A stretch of 50,808 nt of DNA from contig JBJEHD010000056.1 in NCBI GenBank assembly GCA_051875715.1, positions 1-50,808 of the forward strand, given 5' to 3'. Below the pieces are notes generated by a model that was not told where the DNA came from, did not search any database, and saw only the letters and a list, made by a program, of their open reading frames with translations. Within the stretch, counting starts at the first letter, position 1; every line of letters begins with the position of its first letter. Shown in pieces: positions 23,941-31,935 of this stretch. The position numbers and the translations under genes are program-made. This DNA is from DYCT01 sp051875715. GTDB lineage: Bacteria > Bacteroidota > Bacteroidia > Bacteroidales > Bacteroidaceae.

Positions 23941-26900
23941 GTGGAGATAACCGAACTCAAACAACTGTATGCGAAACACCCGAACGGGAGCGCATGGAAG
24001 AAGATTGTCGCCGACGACACCCTGCGGAGTGTTCACCTGAAAGGCTTGTGCGCCTCGGCCGCGCCTGTGTGGTTCGCCTCATGGCAGGCGTCTGCCGTCC
24101 AGCCCCTCGTGTTCGTGCTGGCCGATGTCGAGGAAGCCGGATACTTTTATCACGACCTCACCCAAATGCTGACCGACGAGCGGGTGCTTTTCTTTCCCTC
24201 GTCCTACCGTCGGGCCGTCAAGTATGGGCAGAAAGACCCTGGCAGCGAAGTGCTGCGTACCGAGGTGCTGAGCCGCCTGCAGAAAGATTCTGCCGGGCTG
24301 TGCGTGGTGACCTATCCCGATGCCCTGGCCGAAAAGGTGGTGTCGCCCGGCGCCCTGGCCGACCGCACCCTCCGCCTGAAGGAAGGCGAACAGGTCGACA
24401 CCCTGTTCATTGCCGAGGTGCTGGCCGGATACGGCTTCGAACGTGTCGACTACGTTTACGAGCCCGGCCAATACGCCGTGCGGGGCAGCATCATCGACGT
24501 CTTCTCCTTCTCTTGCGAATATCCCTACCGCATCGACTTCTTCGGCAACGAGGTAGAAAGCATCCGCACCTTCGAGGTCGACACACAGCTCTCCAAGGAG
24601 CGGAAAGAAAGTATCGCCATCGTCCCCGAACTCCGGCCTGCCGCCGGGGAAAGAGGTGCCGCCGTATCCTTCTTCGACTTCCTGCCGTCCGACACCCTGC
24701 TCGCCACCGCCGACTACGAGGGAATCGGGCCGCGCATTCGCGAAGTAAGCGCCGAGGCCCTCGCCCCCGCCGCACAAACTCTCCGCGCCGAGGATGAAGG
24801 TGCCGATCCCGATTTGGCCGAACGCCTCGTCGACGACGACTGCACGGCACGGCTCGCCCGCTTCCGCCGCATCGAGTTCGGACATGCTGCCACCGAGGCT
24901 CCCCAGGCCGTGCTCAACTTCGATTGCGCTCCGCAGCCCATCTTCCACAAAAACTTCGACCTGGTCAGCACCACCTTCCGCGCCTTCCTCGACAAGGGCT
25001 ACACCCTCTACATCTGCACCGACAGCGCCAAGCAGGCCCAACGCATCCGGGCTATTTTTGAGGAGCGGGGAAACCAACTGCCCTTCACTGCCGTGGACCG
25101 GACCTTGCACGCCGGATACGTGGACAATAGCCTCCGATGCTGCTTCTTCACCGACCATCAGGTGTTCGACCGCTTCCACAAGTACAACCTCAAGAGCGAC
25201 AAGGCCCGCAGCGGCAAGGTGGCCCTTTCGCTCAAGGAACTCAACCAGTTTCAGCCGGGCGACTACGTGGTGCATACCGACCACGGCGTCGGACGCTTCG
25301 CCGGATTGGTGCGCCTGCCCGTCGGCGACACCACGCAGGAGGTCATGAAACTTGTGTTTCAGAACGACGACGTCGTGTTTGTGAGCATCCACGCCCTCCA
25401 CAAGGTGTCGAAATACAAAGGCAAGGAAGGCGAGCAGCCCCGCCTCAACAAACTCGGCACGGGTGCCTGGGAGAAGATGAAGGAACGCACGAAGCGGAAA
25501 ATCAAGGACATCGCGCGCGATCTCATCCGCCTCTACTCGCGTCGGCGCGAAGAGAAAGGTTACGCCTTCAGTCCCGATTCCTTCCTGCAGCACGAACTGG
25601 AGGCCTCTTTCCTCTACGAAGACACCCCTGACCAACTCAAGGCCACCCAGGATGTCAAGCGCGACATGGAGCAAGACCGGCCCATGGACCGCCTGGTGTG
25701 CGGCGACGTAGGGTTTGGTAAGACTGAGGTGGCCGTCCGGGCTGCCTTCAAGGCCGTGGCCGACAACAAGCAGGTGGCCGTGCTCGTCCCCACCACCGTA
25801 CTGGCCTACCAGCACTTCCAAACCTTCAGCGAGCGGTTGAAGGGTTTTCCCTGTCGGGTCGAATACCTTAGCCGCGCCCGCAAACCTGCCGACACCCGGC
25901 GCGTCCTTGCCGAACTTCAGAGCGGCGAAGTCAACATCCTGGTCGGCACCCATCGCATCATCGGAAAGGATGTCCGTTTCCACGACCTCGGACTGCTCAT
26001 CATCGACGAAGAGCAGAAGTTCGGCGTGGCCGTGAAGGAGAAACTCAAACAACTCAAGGTCAACGTCGACACGCTCACGCTGACGGCCACTCCCATCCCG
26101 CGCACCCTGCAGTTCTCGCTGATGGGCGCGCGCGACCTCTCCGTCATCAGCACTCCGCCGCCCAACCGCTATCCCATACAGACCGAGGTGCACACCTTCA
26201 GCGAGGACATCATCCGCGAGGCCGTCTCCTTCGAGATGAGCCGAAACGGACAGGTCTTCCTCGTCAACAACCGCATCCAGAACCTTGAGGAACTGAAGGC
26301 GCTCATCGAACGAAACGTGCCCGACGCCCGCGTGTGCATCGGTCACGGACAGATGGAGCCCGAGAAACTGGAGAAGGTCATCCTCGATTTTGCCAACTAC
26401 GACTACGACGTGCTCGTCGCCACCACCATCATCGAGAGTGGCATCGACATCCCCAACGCCAACACCATCCTCATCAACCAGGCCCAGAACTACGGACTGA
26501 GCGACCTGCACCAGATGCGCGGACGCGTGGGCCGGAGCAACAAGAAAGCTTTCTGCTACCTGCTCGCGCCGCCCTTGGCCTCGCTCACCCCCGAAGCCAA
26601 ACGTCGCTTGCAGGCTGTGGAGAACTTCTCCGACCTGGGCAGCGGTATCCACATCGCCATGCAAGACCTCGACATCCGTGGCGCGGGAAACATGCTCGGG
26701 GCCGAACAGAGCGGCTTCATCGCCGACCTCGGCTACGAAACCTATCAGAAGATACTGGGCGAGGCGGTCAAGGAACTCAAGAACGAAGAGTTCGCCGACC
26801 TGCTGGCCGACCAAGCCCGCACCGCCGACGGCACCTTGCACGGCGACCGCTTCGTCGACGACTGCGCGGTGGAGAGCGACCTCGAACTCCTCTTCCCTGC

Positions 26901-27309
26901 CGAATACATCCCCAGCAGCAGCGAGCGGATGGCCCTCTACCGCGAACTGGACGGACTCGAACTCGATGCCGACGTCGAAGCCTTCCGCCTGCGGATGGTC
27001 GACCGTTTCGGGCGGCTCCCCCACGAAAGCGAAGAACTGCTGCGCATGGTGCCTCTGCGGCGTCTGGCCAAACGGATGGGCGTGGAGAAAGTGTTCCTCA
27101 AGGGCGGACGCATGACCCTCTTCTTCGTCAGCAACCCCGACAGCCCCTACTATCAGAGCGACACCTTCGACAAGGTGCTGGTCTATGCCTCGACCCATCC
27201 GCGCGAATGCCTCTTGCGCGAGCAGAACGGCAAGCGCAGCATGGTGATTCCGGGCGTATCGACCGTGCAGCAAGGGGTGGACGTGCTGCTGCAATTGGTG
27301 GCCCAGTAA
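23941..27309 (+). CDS. mfd: transcription-repair coupling factor Mfd
   Basis: This 1122-residue protein removes RNA polymerase stalled at lesions and recruits UvrA. Its domains are in the expected order: UvrB-like N-terminal domains (1-350), the RNA polymerase-interacting domain beginning near FQPGDYVVHTDHGVGRF (about 435-500), and a RecG-like translocase. The translocase shows Walker A GDVGFGKTE, the DEEQ box IIDEEQKFGV, TLTATPIPRTL and RGRVGRSNKKAFCYLL. A C-terminal TRCF domain completes it. The start codon appears to be GTG at 23941 (GTGGAGATAACC); no ATG nearby gives a better N-terminus. It is convergent with ygiQ. Confidence 0.95.
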   Translation: MEITELKQLYAKHPNGSAWKKIVADDTLRSVHLKGLCASAAPVWFASWQASAVQPLVFVLADVEEAGYFYHDLTQMLTDERVLFFPSSYRRAVKYGQKDPGSEVLRTEVLSRLQKDSAGLCVVTYPDALAEKVVSPGALADRTLRLKEGEQVDTLFIAEVLAGYGFERVDYVYEPGQYAVRGSIIDVFSFSCEYPYRIDFFGNEVESIRTFEVDTQLSKERKESIAIVPELRPAAGERGAAVSFFDFLPSDTLLATADYEGIGPRIREVSAEALAPAAQTLRAEDEGADPDLAERLVDDDCTARLARFRRIEFGHAATEAPQAVLNFDCAPQPIFHKNFDLVSTTFRAFLDKGYTLYICTDSAKQAQRIRAIFEERGNQLPFTAVDRTLHAGYVDNSLRCCFFTDHQVFDRFHKYNLKSDKARSGKVALSLKELNQFQPGDYVVHTDHGVGRFAGLVRLPVGDTTQEVMKLVFQNDDVVFVSIHALHKVSKYKGKEGEQPRLNKLGTGAWEKMKERTKRKIKDIARDLIRLYSRRREEKGYAFSPDSFLQHELEASFLYEDTPDQLKATQDVKRDMEQDRPMDRLVCGDVGFGKTEVAVRAAFKAVADNKQVAVLVPTTVLAYQHFQTFSERLKGFPCRVEYLSRARKPADTRRVLAELQSGEVNILVGTHRIIGKDVRFHDLGLLIIDEEQKFGVAVKEKLKQLKVNVDTLTLTATPIPRTLQFSLMGARDLSVISTPPPNRYPIQTEVHTFSEDIIREAVSFEMSRNGQVFLVNNRIQNLEELKALIERNVPDARVCIGHGQMEPEKLEKVILDFANYDYDVLVATTIIESGIDIPNANTILINQAQNYGLSDLHQMRGRVGRSNKKAFCYLLAPPLASLTPEAKRRLQAVENFSDLGSGIHIAMQDLDIRGAGNMLGAEQSGFIADLGYETYQKILGEAVKELKNEEFADLLADQARTADGTLHGDRFVDDCAVESDLELLFPAEYIPSSSERMALYRELDGLELDADVEAFRLRMVDRFGRLPHESEELLRMVPLRRLAKRMGVEKVFLKGGRMTLFFVSNPDSPYYQSDTFDKVLVYASTHPRECLLREQNGKRSMVIPGVSTVQQGVDVLLQLVAQ

Positions 27310-27331
27310 GGCCTCCGCGCCAAGGCCCTGC

Positions 27332-29182
27332 TCAGGGCCGCTTCTTCCGAGCCGACGGTTCGGGGCGGCCTGCCGGATAAATCTTTCCGATGAGGTCGGC
27401 CCGCCCGATGCGGCGCAGCGACGCCACGATGTCCGCCTTGCATTCCGGCTTGTACCAGAAGAAGAAGCGGCGTTGGGCCTGCTTCTGCCTGGGGTCGCGG
27501 GCCACGTAGAGCGGCTCCATCGTATATGGGTGCAGGCCCGTGTAGTAAGCCTCCGTGGCCAGCGTCATGGGCGTAGGCGTGAAGTCCTGCACCTGTTCCA
27601 AGTGGAAATTCATCGTACGGGTGATGGCCGCCAGTTCGGCCATGTCCGCTTCCGTGCATCCCGGGTGCGACGAGATGAAGTAAGGGATGATCTGTTGGCG
27701 CAGGCCCAAGGCCCGGTTCAGCGCGTCGAACGTCTGTTTGAACTGGCGGAACTGGGCGAACGGTGGTTTGCGCATCACGGCCAGCACGCCGTCCGCCGTA
27801 TGTTCGGGGGCCACCTTCAGCCGTCCGCTCACGTGGTGGGCAATCAACTCGCGTGTGTACTCCTCGGCCGCCCGGTTCAGTTCGGGTTCGGGGCTGACGT
27901 GCTGCAGCAGGTCGTAGCGCACCCCGCTGCCGATGAACGAATGGCGGATGCCCGGCAGCGCATCCACGGCGCGGTAGATGTCGAGCAGAGGCCGGTGATC
28001 GGTGCAGAGGTTGGGGCAGACCCGCGGATGGAGGCACGACGGGCGCACGCAGCGTTCGCACCGTGTCTTGTCGCGTCCGCCCATGCGGTACATGTTGGCC
28101 GACGGGCCTCCCAGGTCGGTCAGCACTCCCTTGAAGTCCGGCAGTTGCATCACCTTTTTCACTTCCTCCAGAATCGACCGCTTGCTACGGTTGGCCACGA
28201 ATTTTCCCTGGTGGGCCGAGATGGTGCAGAAGGCACATCCTCCGAAACATCCGCGGTGGAGGCAGATGCTGAACTTGATCATGTCGTAGGCCGGGATGCG
28301 CTTGCCCTTGTAGCGTGGGTGGGGCAGGCGCGTATAGGGCAGGTCGAACGAGTGGTCCAGCTCTGCCTCGGTGAGCGGCGGATAGGGCGGATTCACCACC
28401 ACGGTGCTTTCTCCTGCCTGTTGCAGGATGCGCCGGGCGTGCATCCGGTTGCTCTCCTCCTCAATCAGCCGGAAGTTTCGGGCCTGTTTGCGTTTGTCCG
28501 TCAGGCATTCTTCGTGGGCGAAGAGGCAGATGTCGTCGGCCGTCGGTTCGCACCGGTGCGTGGCGTAGGCCGTCTGGGGGACATCGGTAGGCAGTGGTCC
28601 TTCGGGATGGGCTGCCATCCGCCGGGCCAGTTCGGCGATGGTTTTCTCGCCCATGCCGTAGACGAGCAGGTCCGCCCCCGAGTCGAGCAGGATGCTGCGC
28701 CGGAGTGCGTCTTGCCAGTAGTCGTAGTGTGTGAGGCGGCGCATCGATGCCTCGATGCCTCCCAGCACCACGGGCACGTCGGGGAAGAGGCGTTTCAGAA
28801 TCTGCGTGTAGACGATGCTCGGGTATTCGGGCCTGCGGTCCGGTCGGGCATCGGGCGTGTAGGCGTCGTCGGATCGCAGGCGTTTTCCCGCCGTATATTT
28901 GTTGACCATCGAGTCCATGGCCCCGGCCGATACGCCGAAGAAGAGTCGCGGCCGGCCCAGTTTACGGAAGTCGCGCAGGTCGTCCTGCCAGTTCGGCTGG
29001 GGCACGATGGCCACGCGCAGCCCTTCGTCCTCGAGTATGCGTCCGATGACCGCCGCGCCAAACGAGGGATGGTCCACGTAGGCGTCGCCCGAGAAGAGGA
29101 TGACGTCCAGTTGGTCCCATCCGCGCAGTTCCACCTCCTTCGTGGTGGTGGGCAGCCAGTCGGTCAGTCTGTATTCGTTCAT
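27332..29182 (-). CDS. YgiQ-family radical SAM protein
   Basis: This 616-residue protein of unknown substrate has an N-terminal B12-binding-like half (DVILFSGDAYVDHPSFG, RLFFGVSAGAMDSMVNKYTA) and a radical SAM core with the cluster motif CFGGCAFC inside HRGCFGGCAFCTISAHQG. A further cysteine set follows (CERCVRPSCLHPRVCPNL). The gene belongs to the YgiQ family, which is widespread and often annotated only as a radical SAM protein. Its C-terminal extension ends in basic residues. It ends 22 bases from the convergent mfd stop. A weak TATCTTCG box lies upstream near 29220. Confidence 0.88.
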   Translation of the reverse strand: MNEYRLTDWLPTTTKEVELRGWDQLDVILFSGDAYVDHPSFGAAVIGRILEDEGLRVAIVPQPNWQDDLRDFRKLGRPRLFFGVSAGAMDSMVNKYTAGKRLRSDDAYTPDARPDRRPEYPSIVYTQILKRLFPDVPVVLGGIEASMRRLTHYDYWQDALRRSILLDSGADLLVYGMGEKTIAELARRMAAHPEGPLPTDVPQTAYATHRCEPTADDICLFAHEECLTDKRKQARNFRLIEEESNRMHARRILQQAGESTVVVNPPYPPLTEAELDHSFDLPYTRLPHPRYKGKRIPAYDMIKFSICLHRGCFGGCAFCTISAHQGKFVANRSKRSILEEVKKVMQLPDFKGVLTDLGGPSANMYRMGGRDKTRCERCVRPSCLHPRVCPNLCTDHRPLLDIYRAVDALPGIRHSFIGSGVRYDLLQHVSPEPELNRAAEEYTRELIAHHVSGRLKVAPEHTADGVLAVMRKPPFAQFRQFKQTFDALNRALGLRQQIIPYFISSHPGCTEADMAELAAITRTMNFHLEQVQDFTPTPMTLATEAYYTGLHPYTMEPLYVARDPRQKQAQRRFFFWYKPECKADIVASLRRIGRADLIGKIYPAGRPEPSARKKRP

Positions 29183-29346
29183 GGTGCAGGTGTGCTGAGG
29201 TTTGTCTTATTGGCTGCGAAGATAGCGCAAAACCTGTAAATCCGAAAACCGCGAAGAGGAAAAGAATGGGGGAGGGAGGAGATGCTCGACTGAGGAGGGA
29301 GTCGCCCGAGTCTGCATGGAAAGGCAGGAGCGAATATACACCGAAC

Positions 29347-29419
29347 GAGTACGATTAATAATCGTCATGCGGTACGATTAATAATCGTACTGGCTTACGA
29401 TTAATAATCGTATCAGCGA
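29347..29419. repeat. palindrome array A: three 15-bp palindromes at 23-bp period
   Basis: ACGATTAATAATCGT occurs at 29351-29365, 29374-29388 and 29397-29411, exactly 23 bp apart. The 73-bp block GAGT...CAGCGA is repeated without a mismatch at 49590-49662, while the flanks differ. It resembles iterons or a multi-site operator. Confidence 0.95.
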
Positions 29420-29424
29420 CGGGA

Positions 29425-29720
29425 TTACGGACGTTTGGCCGGACTTCTAAACATCCCTTTCTTGCCGAGCCGTAGAACTGCCTCCTCGGCCGCATGACAA
29501 CCTTTCCCGGACATTCTTCTTGCCTTTGTACAAGGCATGGAGGTAATGGATGCCGTTCTCCTCCACGATACATATATCTGTGAAGAACTGCGTCTGGTCG
29601 TCTGCATCAACGACGATGGGACAGCGCGTGGATCAGCCCGGCAAGGGCATCTATATCATTGGTGGCAAGAAGGTGTTGCGCTAAGCCGTCTGTATGCCTG
29701 ATGGGGTAAGCCTATGGCGG
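29425..29720 (-). pseudogene. remnant of an unrecognised gene, broken by at least two frameshifts
   Basis: Three minus-strand frames read in succession like one protein. They are YPIRHTDGLAQHLLATNDID and ALAGLIHALSHRR in the first frame, PIVVDADDQTQFFTDICI and VEENGIHYLHALYKGKK in the second, and GCHAAEEAVLRLGKKGMF plus RSPAKRP and a stop in the third. No family is recognised. The segment begins just right of palindrome array A. The stretch 29183-29346 holds no gene. Confidence 0.4.
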
Positions 29721-29796
29721 ATGTGTCAAAAGTAACTGGCACACCCGCTCTGTTTACTGTAGTTGCCTCCTATGTTGAATATGTAGTCGAAAACGC

Positions 29797-29826
29797 TTGC
29801 CATATCAGTATATTTTATTACCTTTG
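29797..29826 (+). promoter_or_regulatory. full promoter of the second GPGLPW-type gene
   Basis: TTG at 29797-29799, a 19-base spacer and TACCTTTG at 29819-29826 form a textbook Bacteroidetes promoter. The ATG follows 24 bases after the -7 box. Confidence 0.75.
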
Positions 29827-29850
29827 AATCACAGAATTAAAGTTTTACGC

Positions 29851-30009
29851 ATGGTCAACTTTTTAGCTCACATAATCGGATGGCTTTTTATTGCCGCCCT
29901 CGTTCTTGGCGTTATCGGGGTGGTAGTATATATTATTGACCTTTTCCGCTTTGCATTATCCAAGAAATCCTCCGGTCCGCTTCCTTGGTGGATTTTCTGG
30001 CGTCATTGA
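29851..30009 (+). CDS. 52-residue membrane protein, GPGLPW family copy 2
   Basis: The protein starts MVNFLAHIIGWLFIAALVLG, continues through one membrane helix into YIIDLFRFALSKKSSGPLPW, and ends WIFWRH. It is a paralogue of the 47-residue protein at 12833-12976: helix, I-D linker, basic pair, then GP(G)LPW. The start at 29851 follows a perfect promoter, and an upstream in-frame ATG at 29797 lies inside that promoter and is rejected. Its function is unknown. Directly after the stop comes CTTCCCGAACAGG, resembling the sequence after copy 1. It lies inside an accessory island with repeats and gene remnants. Confidence 0.55.
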   Translation: MVNFLAHIIGWLFIAALVLGVIGVVVYIIDLFRFALSKKSSGPLPWWIFWRH

Positions 30010-30068
30010 CGCTTCCCGAACAGGGCGGCCGGCAGTTCGGCCTGGTTCCTGCTCCTCCACCTTTCCAG

Positions 30069-30302
30069 CTACAGGGCCTGGGCGTACAGTTCGGTCCATT
30101 CTTCCTCGCAGTGTATGGTGTCGGTGTCGACGGCTTCGGCCAGGGCGTGCGCCGCTATGCGTTTCTTAGCCTTCCGACACAGCTGTTTTCGGCACTACAC
30201 CTGTTCTGCGGTCACGCCTCCGTCGAATGCGGCGGCTGCGCCATGCAGTTGTCTGTTTCCTTGTCTTGATAAGCTTTTTAAAAGGGTTTTAAATCGGGTT
30301 TA
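30069..30302 (-). pseudogene. remnant of an unrecognised gene with one in-frame stop
   Basis: The minus frame reads FKTLLKSLSRQGNRQLHG, AAAAFDGGVTAEQV, a TAG stop (30195-30197), then KKRIAAHALAEAVDTDTIHC and EEEWTELYAQAL with a natural stop at 30069. Composition is protein-like on both sides of the internal stop, which suggests a nonsense mutation. No start codon or homologue is recognised. The surrounding GC-rich DNA differs from its AT-rich neighbours. Confidence 0.35.
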
Positions 30303-30341
30303 AACGGCCTTCCCCCGATGTTGTTGCAACGCCGTTGCAAT

Positions 30342-30504
30342 GGCGGTGTGTCATAATGGCCCATCTGCGGCGTTGCTATCGGCATTCGGCCTTGGTCGTG
30401 TACGCCAGTACACTCCCTTCGGCCTCAGCCTCAGCGCCTTGCATCTCGACCATTCTGATGCACCTTTGAGGCTGCGCCAAAACATTCAGTTTTGACACAG
30501 CCTC
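30342..30504. mobile_element. 163-bp inverted-repeat element, copy 1 (MITE-like)
   Basis: It is about 95% identical to 44271-44433. The left end GGCGGTGTGTCATAA and the inverted right end GAGGCTGTGTCAAAA form imperfect terminal inverted repeats. There is no coding capacity. It carries an internal stretch TCGTGTACGCCAGTACAC. The copies lie in unrelated contexts, one beside the 22-bp array and one beside tRNA-Arg. Confidence 0.7.
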
Positions 30505-30514
30505 CTCGTTTTTC

Positions 30515-30592
30515 GCGTGTACACGCATCGGCCTTCGCGTGTACACGTAAGTGCCTTTACGTGTATACGTAAATGGCTTCGCGTGTATACGC
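30515..30592. repeat. four GCGTGTACACGC-type palindromes at 22-bp period
   Basis: 12-bp palindromes begin at 30515 (GCGTGTACACGC), 30537 (GCGTGTACACGT), 30559 (ACGTGTATACGT) and 30581 (GCGTGTATACGC), exactly 22 bp apart, with GGCCTTC-like spacers. The array starts 10 bases after the 163-bp element. Confidence 0.9.
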
Positions 30593-30623
30593 GTCATCCG
30601 CGCCGTCGGAACAATACGGCAAG

Positions 30624-30716
30624 AAAAAATAAAGCCGCTTGCGCGGCTTTATCGAGGGGGTCACTACATTGCCACACCTCTAACAAGGGTTAACGTTGCC
30701 CTGGCGGTCATTTCTG
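30624..30716 (-). ncRNA. candidate small RNA 4 (about 93 nt), divergent from small-ORF copy 1
   Basis: On the minus strand a full promoter (30723-30752) leads into an ORF-free stretch containing GTTAACCC. It ends in a strong terminator: AAAGCCGC (30643-30650) pairs with GCGGCTTT (30631-30638), then ATTTTTT. It starts 60 bases from the divergent ATG at 30777. Confidence 0.6.
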
Positions 30717-30722
30717 ACGATG

Positions 30723-30752
30723 CAAATTTAATGACTTTTTTATTAGAACAAA
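30723..30752 (-). promoter_or_regulatory. promoter of candidate small RNA 4
   Basis: On the minus strand, TTTG (30749-30752), an 18-base spacer and TAAATTTG (30723-30730). Confidence 0.65.
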
Positions 30753-30776
30753 CGTTTCACCAAAAAAATCAATAAA

Positions 30777-31056
30777 ATGAACGAAAGAATCACCATCACC
30801 GCCGAGTTCACGCAAACCGATGTCGCCGCCGCGCTCCTTTTCCTAGGCGGGGAGCTGACGCCCGAATACCGGAGAGCGAAAGCACCCGGAGGCCGCTTTC
30901 TTCCTGTATTATGAGGTGGAAATTGCCGGACATAAATACTACGCGAATGTCAAAGCGCACAAGGGTATGAAATCGGAGGTTCTTTATTGCATCTACGAGA
31001 AGATCAAGTTTGACGAGTTGAACCATAGTGCGCCTCCCGGCATCGATGAATGGTAA
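30777..31056 (+). CDS. repeated small ORF, copy 1 (93 codons across a +1 frame change)
   Basis: The zero frame encodes 45 residues, MNERITITAEFTQTDVAAAL, then LFLGGELTPEYRRAKAP, and stops at 30914. In the +1 frame the sequence continues naturally from the same point: GERKHPEAAFFLYYEVEIAG, then HKYYANVKAHKGMKSEV, ending in APPGIDEW at 31056. The first frame becomes unlike protein after TPEY and the second is protein-like only after it, so one 92-93 residue product joined by a +1 shift near 30864 (TACCGGAGAGCG) is the natural reading. Copy 2 (31656-31935) has the same length and the same break. I recognise no family. A minus-strand RNA overlaps the stop codon. Confidence 0.5.
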
Positions 31057-31123
31057 AAGCAAAGACCTCTGAAAGCGTTGAGGCGAACAATGTCTTCGCT
31101 GCGACTTACTTCAGAGGTCTTTA
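31055..31123 (-). ncRNA. candidate small RNA 5 (about 69 nt), homologous to RNA 6
   Basis: The promoter is TTG (31156-31158), 18 bases, TAACTTTG (31130-31137) on the minus strand. The outer stem AGACCTCTGA/TCAGAGGTCT and the inner stem GCGAA/TTCGC are both visible, the outer one serving as terminator with TTTGCTTTT. The loop motif TCGCAGCG is shared with RNA 6. The 3' end abuts the stop of small-ORF copy 1. Confidence 0.6.
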
Positions 31124-31161
31124 CTACCGCAAAGTTAATAACTTTTTTCAAACAACAACAA

Positions 31162-31590
31162 TTATGACAAAAGTATTTGAAATAATGCTCCCGATAGTGC
31201 GAGAATCGCACACCCGAAACATATTGAAGCGGTGGCTGTCAAAGCGTAAAGCCGCCCAAATATCTGTTCTCCCGCCAATGCCCGAGGGGGTAATCTGTCA
31301 ACCAATTGTCGCACTGATTCATCTTTTAGCTTCTCAACTTTATCTGTCGCGTCCCTTATCTCTAATAATATCAGCCATAAGCAACACGCCACTGCAACTA
31401 ATAGAAACACGACCGCTGCCAAAAGGAAAACCCGGGTGGCTGACGATAGTGCAGACAAAAGACTCAAAGGGAGTAAAAGCGTCATTAAAGTTACTGACAA
31501 CCCCAACAGACGGTGGCCTGTTGCTGAGAGTTTATGCCCTCGCTCCGTTATCGCTTCCGCGTATTGCATTAGTATCTTTGGCGTTTCCAT
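31162..31590 (-). CDS. predicted membrane protein of unknown function
   Basis: This 142-residue protein has three hydrophobic segments: GLSVTLMTLLLPLSLLSA (about residues 30-47), FLLAAVVFLLVAVACCLWLI (55-74) and SICFGCAILALSGALFQI at the C-terminus. A charged helix lies between the second and third (EIRDATDKVEKLKDESVRQL). The N-terminus MQYAEAITERGHKLSATGHR would be cytoplasmic. I recognise no family, though helix-loop membrane proteins of this build occur as effectors in defence or toxin loci, a comparison only. It sits between the small-ORF copies on the opposite strand and appears to be inserted into the repeat module. A possible -7 box lies at 31614-31621. Confidence 0.65.
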   Translation of the reverse strand: METPKILMQYAEAITERGHKLSATGHRLLGLSVTLMTLLLPLSLLSALSSATRVFLLAAVVFLLVAVACCLWLILLEIRDATDKVEKLKDESVRQLVDRLPPRALAGEQIFGRLYALTATASICFGCAILALSGALFQILLS

Positions 31591-31613
31591 TCGGTTAATT
31601 TTTTAATCACTCG

Positions 31614-31621
31614 CAAATTTA
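31614..31621 (-). promoter_or_regulatory. -7 element for the 142-residue membrane protein
   Basis: The minus strand reads TAAATTTG, 23 bases before the start at 31590. The TTTC at the -33 position is a weak match. Confidence 0.45.
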
Positions 31622-31655
31622 CTCATTTCCATTCACATAAACAGAAACAATCACA

Positions 31656-31935
31656 ATGAACGAAAGAATCGCCATCACCGCCGAGTTCACGCAAACCGAT
31701 GTCGCCGCCGCGCTCCTTTGCCTCGGCGGGGAACTGACCCCCGAATACCGGAGAGCGAAAGCACCCGGAAGCCGCTTTCTTCCTGTATTATGAGGTGGAG
31801 ATTGCCGGACGCATCTATTCTGCCAACGTCAAGGCGCACCGACATTACAAAGCCGAGGAACTATATTGTATCCGAGATCGCTGCAATGTAGCGGGGTTGA
31901 GGCATGATGCACCGCCCGGTGTCGAAGAGTGGTAA
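31656..31935 (+). CDS. repeated small ORF, copy 2 (same frame break)
   Basis: It is 280 bases long, exactly like copy 1. The 5' half is almost identical in DNA (MNERIAITAEFTQTDVAAAL, then LCLGGELTPEYRRAKAP). The +1 frame continues GERKHPEAAFFLYYEVEIAG, RIYSANVKAHRHYKAEEL and ends APPGVEEW. In the 3' half DNA is diverged but the +1 frame amino acid pattern is kept (ANVKAH, LYCI, APPG, EW), which suggests that both frames have been under selection, or that the 5' half was homogenised by gene conversion. TATCTTTG at 31573-31580 could be its promoter. No family is recognised. Confidence 0.5.

Noticed and set aside
24079..27294. 1071-codon open frame antisense to mfd
   Set aside because: mfd is certain from its motifs. 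High GC at third positions leaves the opposite strand free of stops; the antisense translation shows no known domain.
29616..29684. plus-strand fragment ending KGIYIIGGKKVLR and a stop
   Set aside because: It resembles the C-terminal motif of secreted Bacteroidales proteins, but only 22 codons exist and the minus strand gives longer protein-like sequence across the same DNA.
29347..30592. CRISPR array
   Set aside because: The repeats are 12-15 bp palindromes with 8-10 bp spacers; CRISPR repeats and spacers are longer, and no cas gene is present.
30808..31062. 84-codon minus frame antisense to small-ORF copy 1
   Set aside because: Copy 2 shows that the plus strand carries the conserved protein pattern; the minus frame is not conserved.
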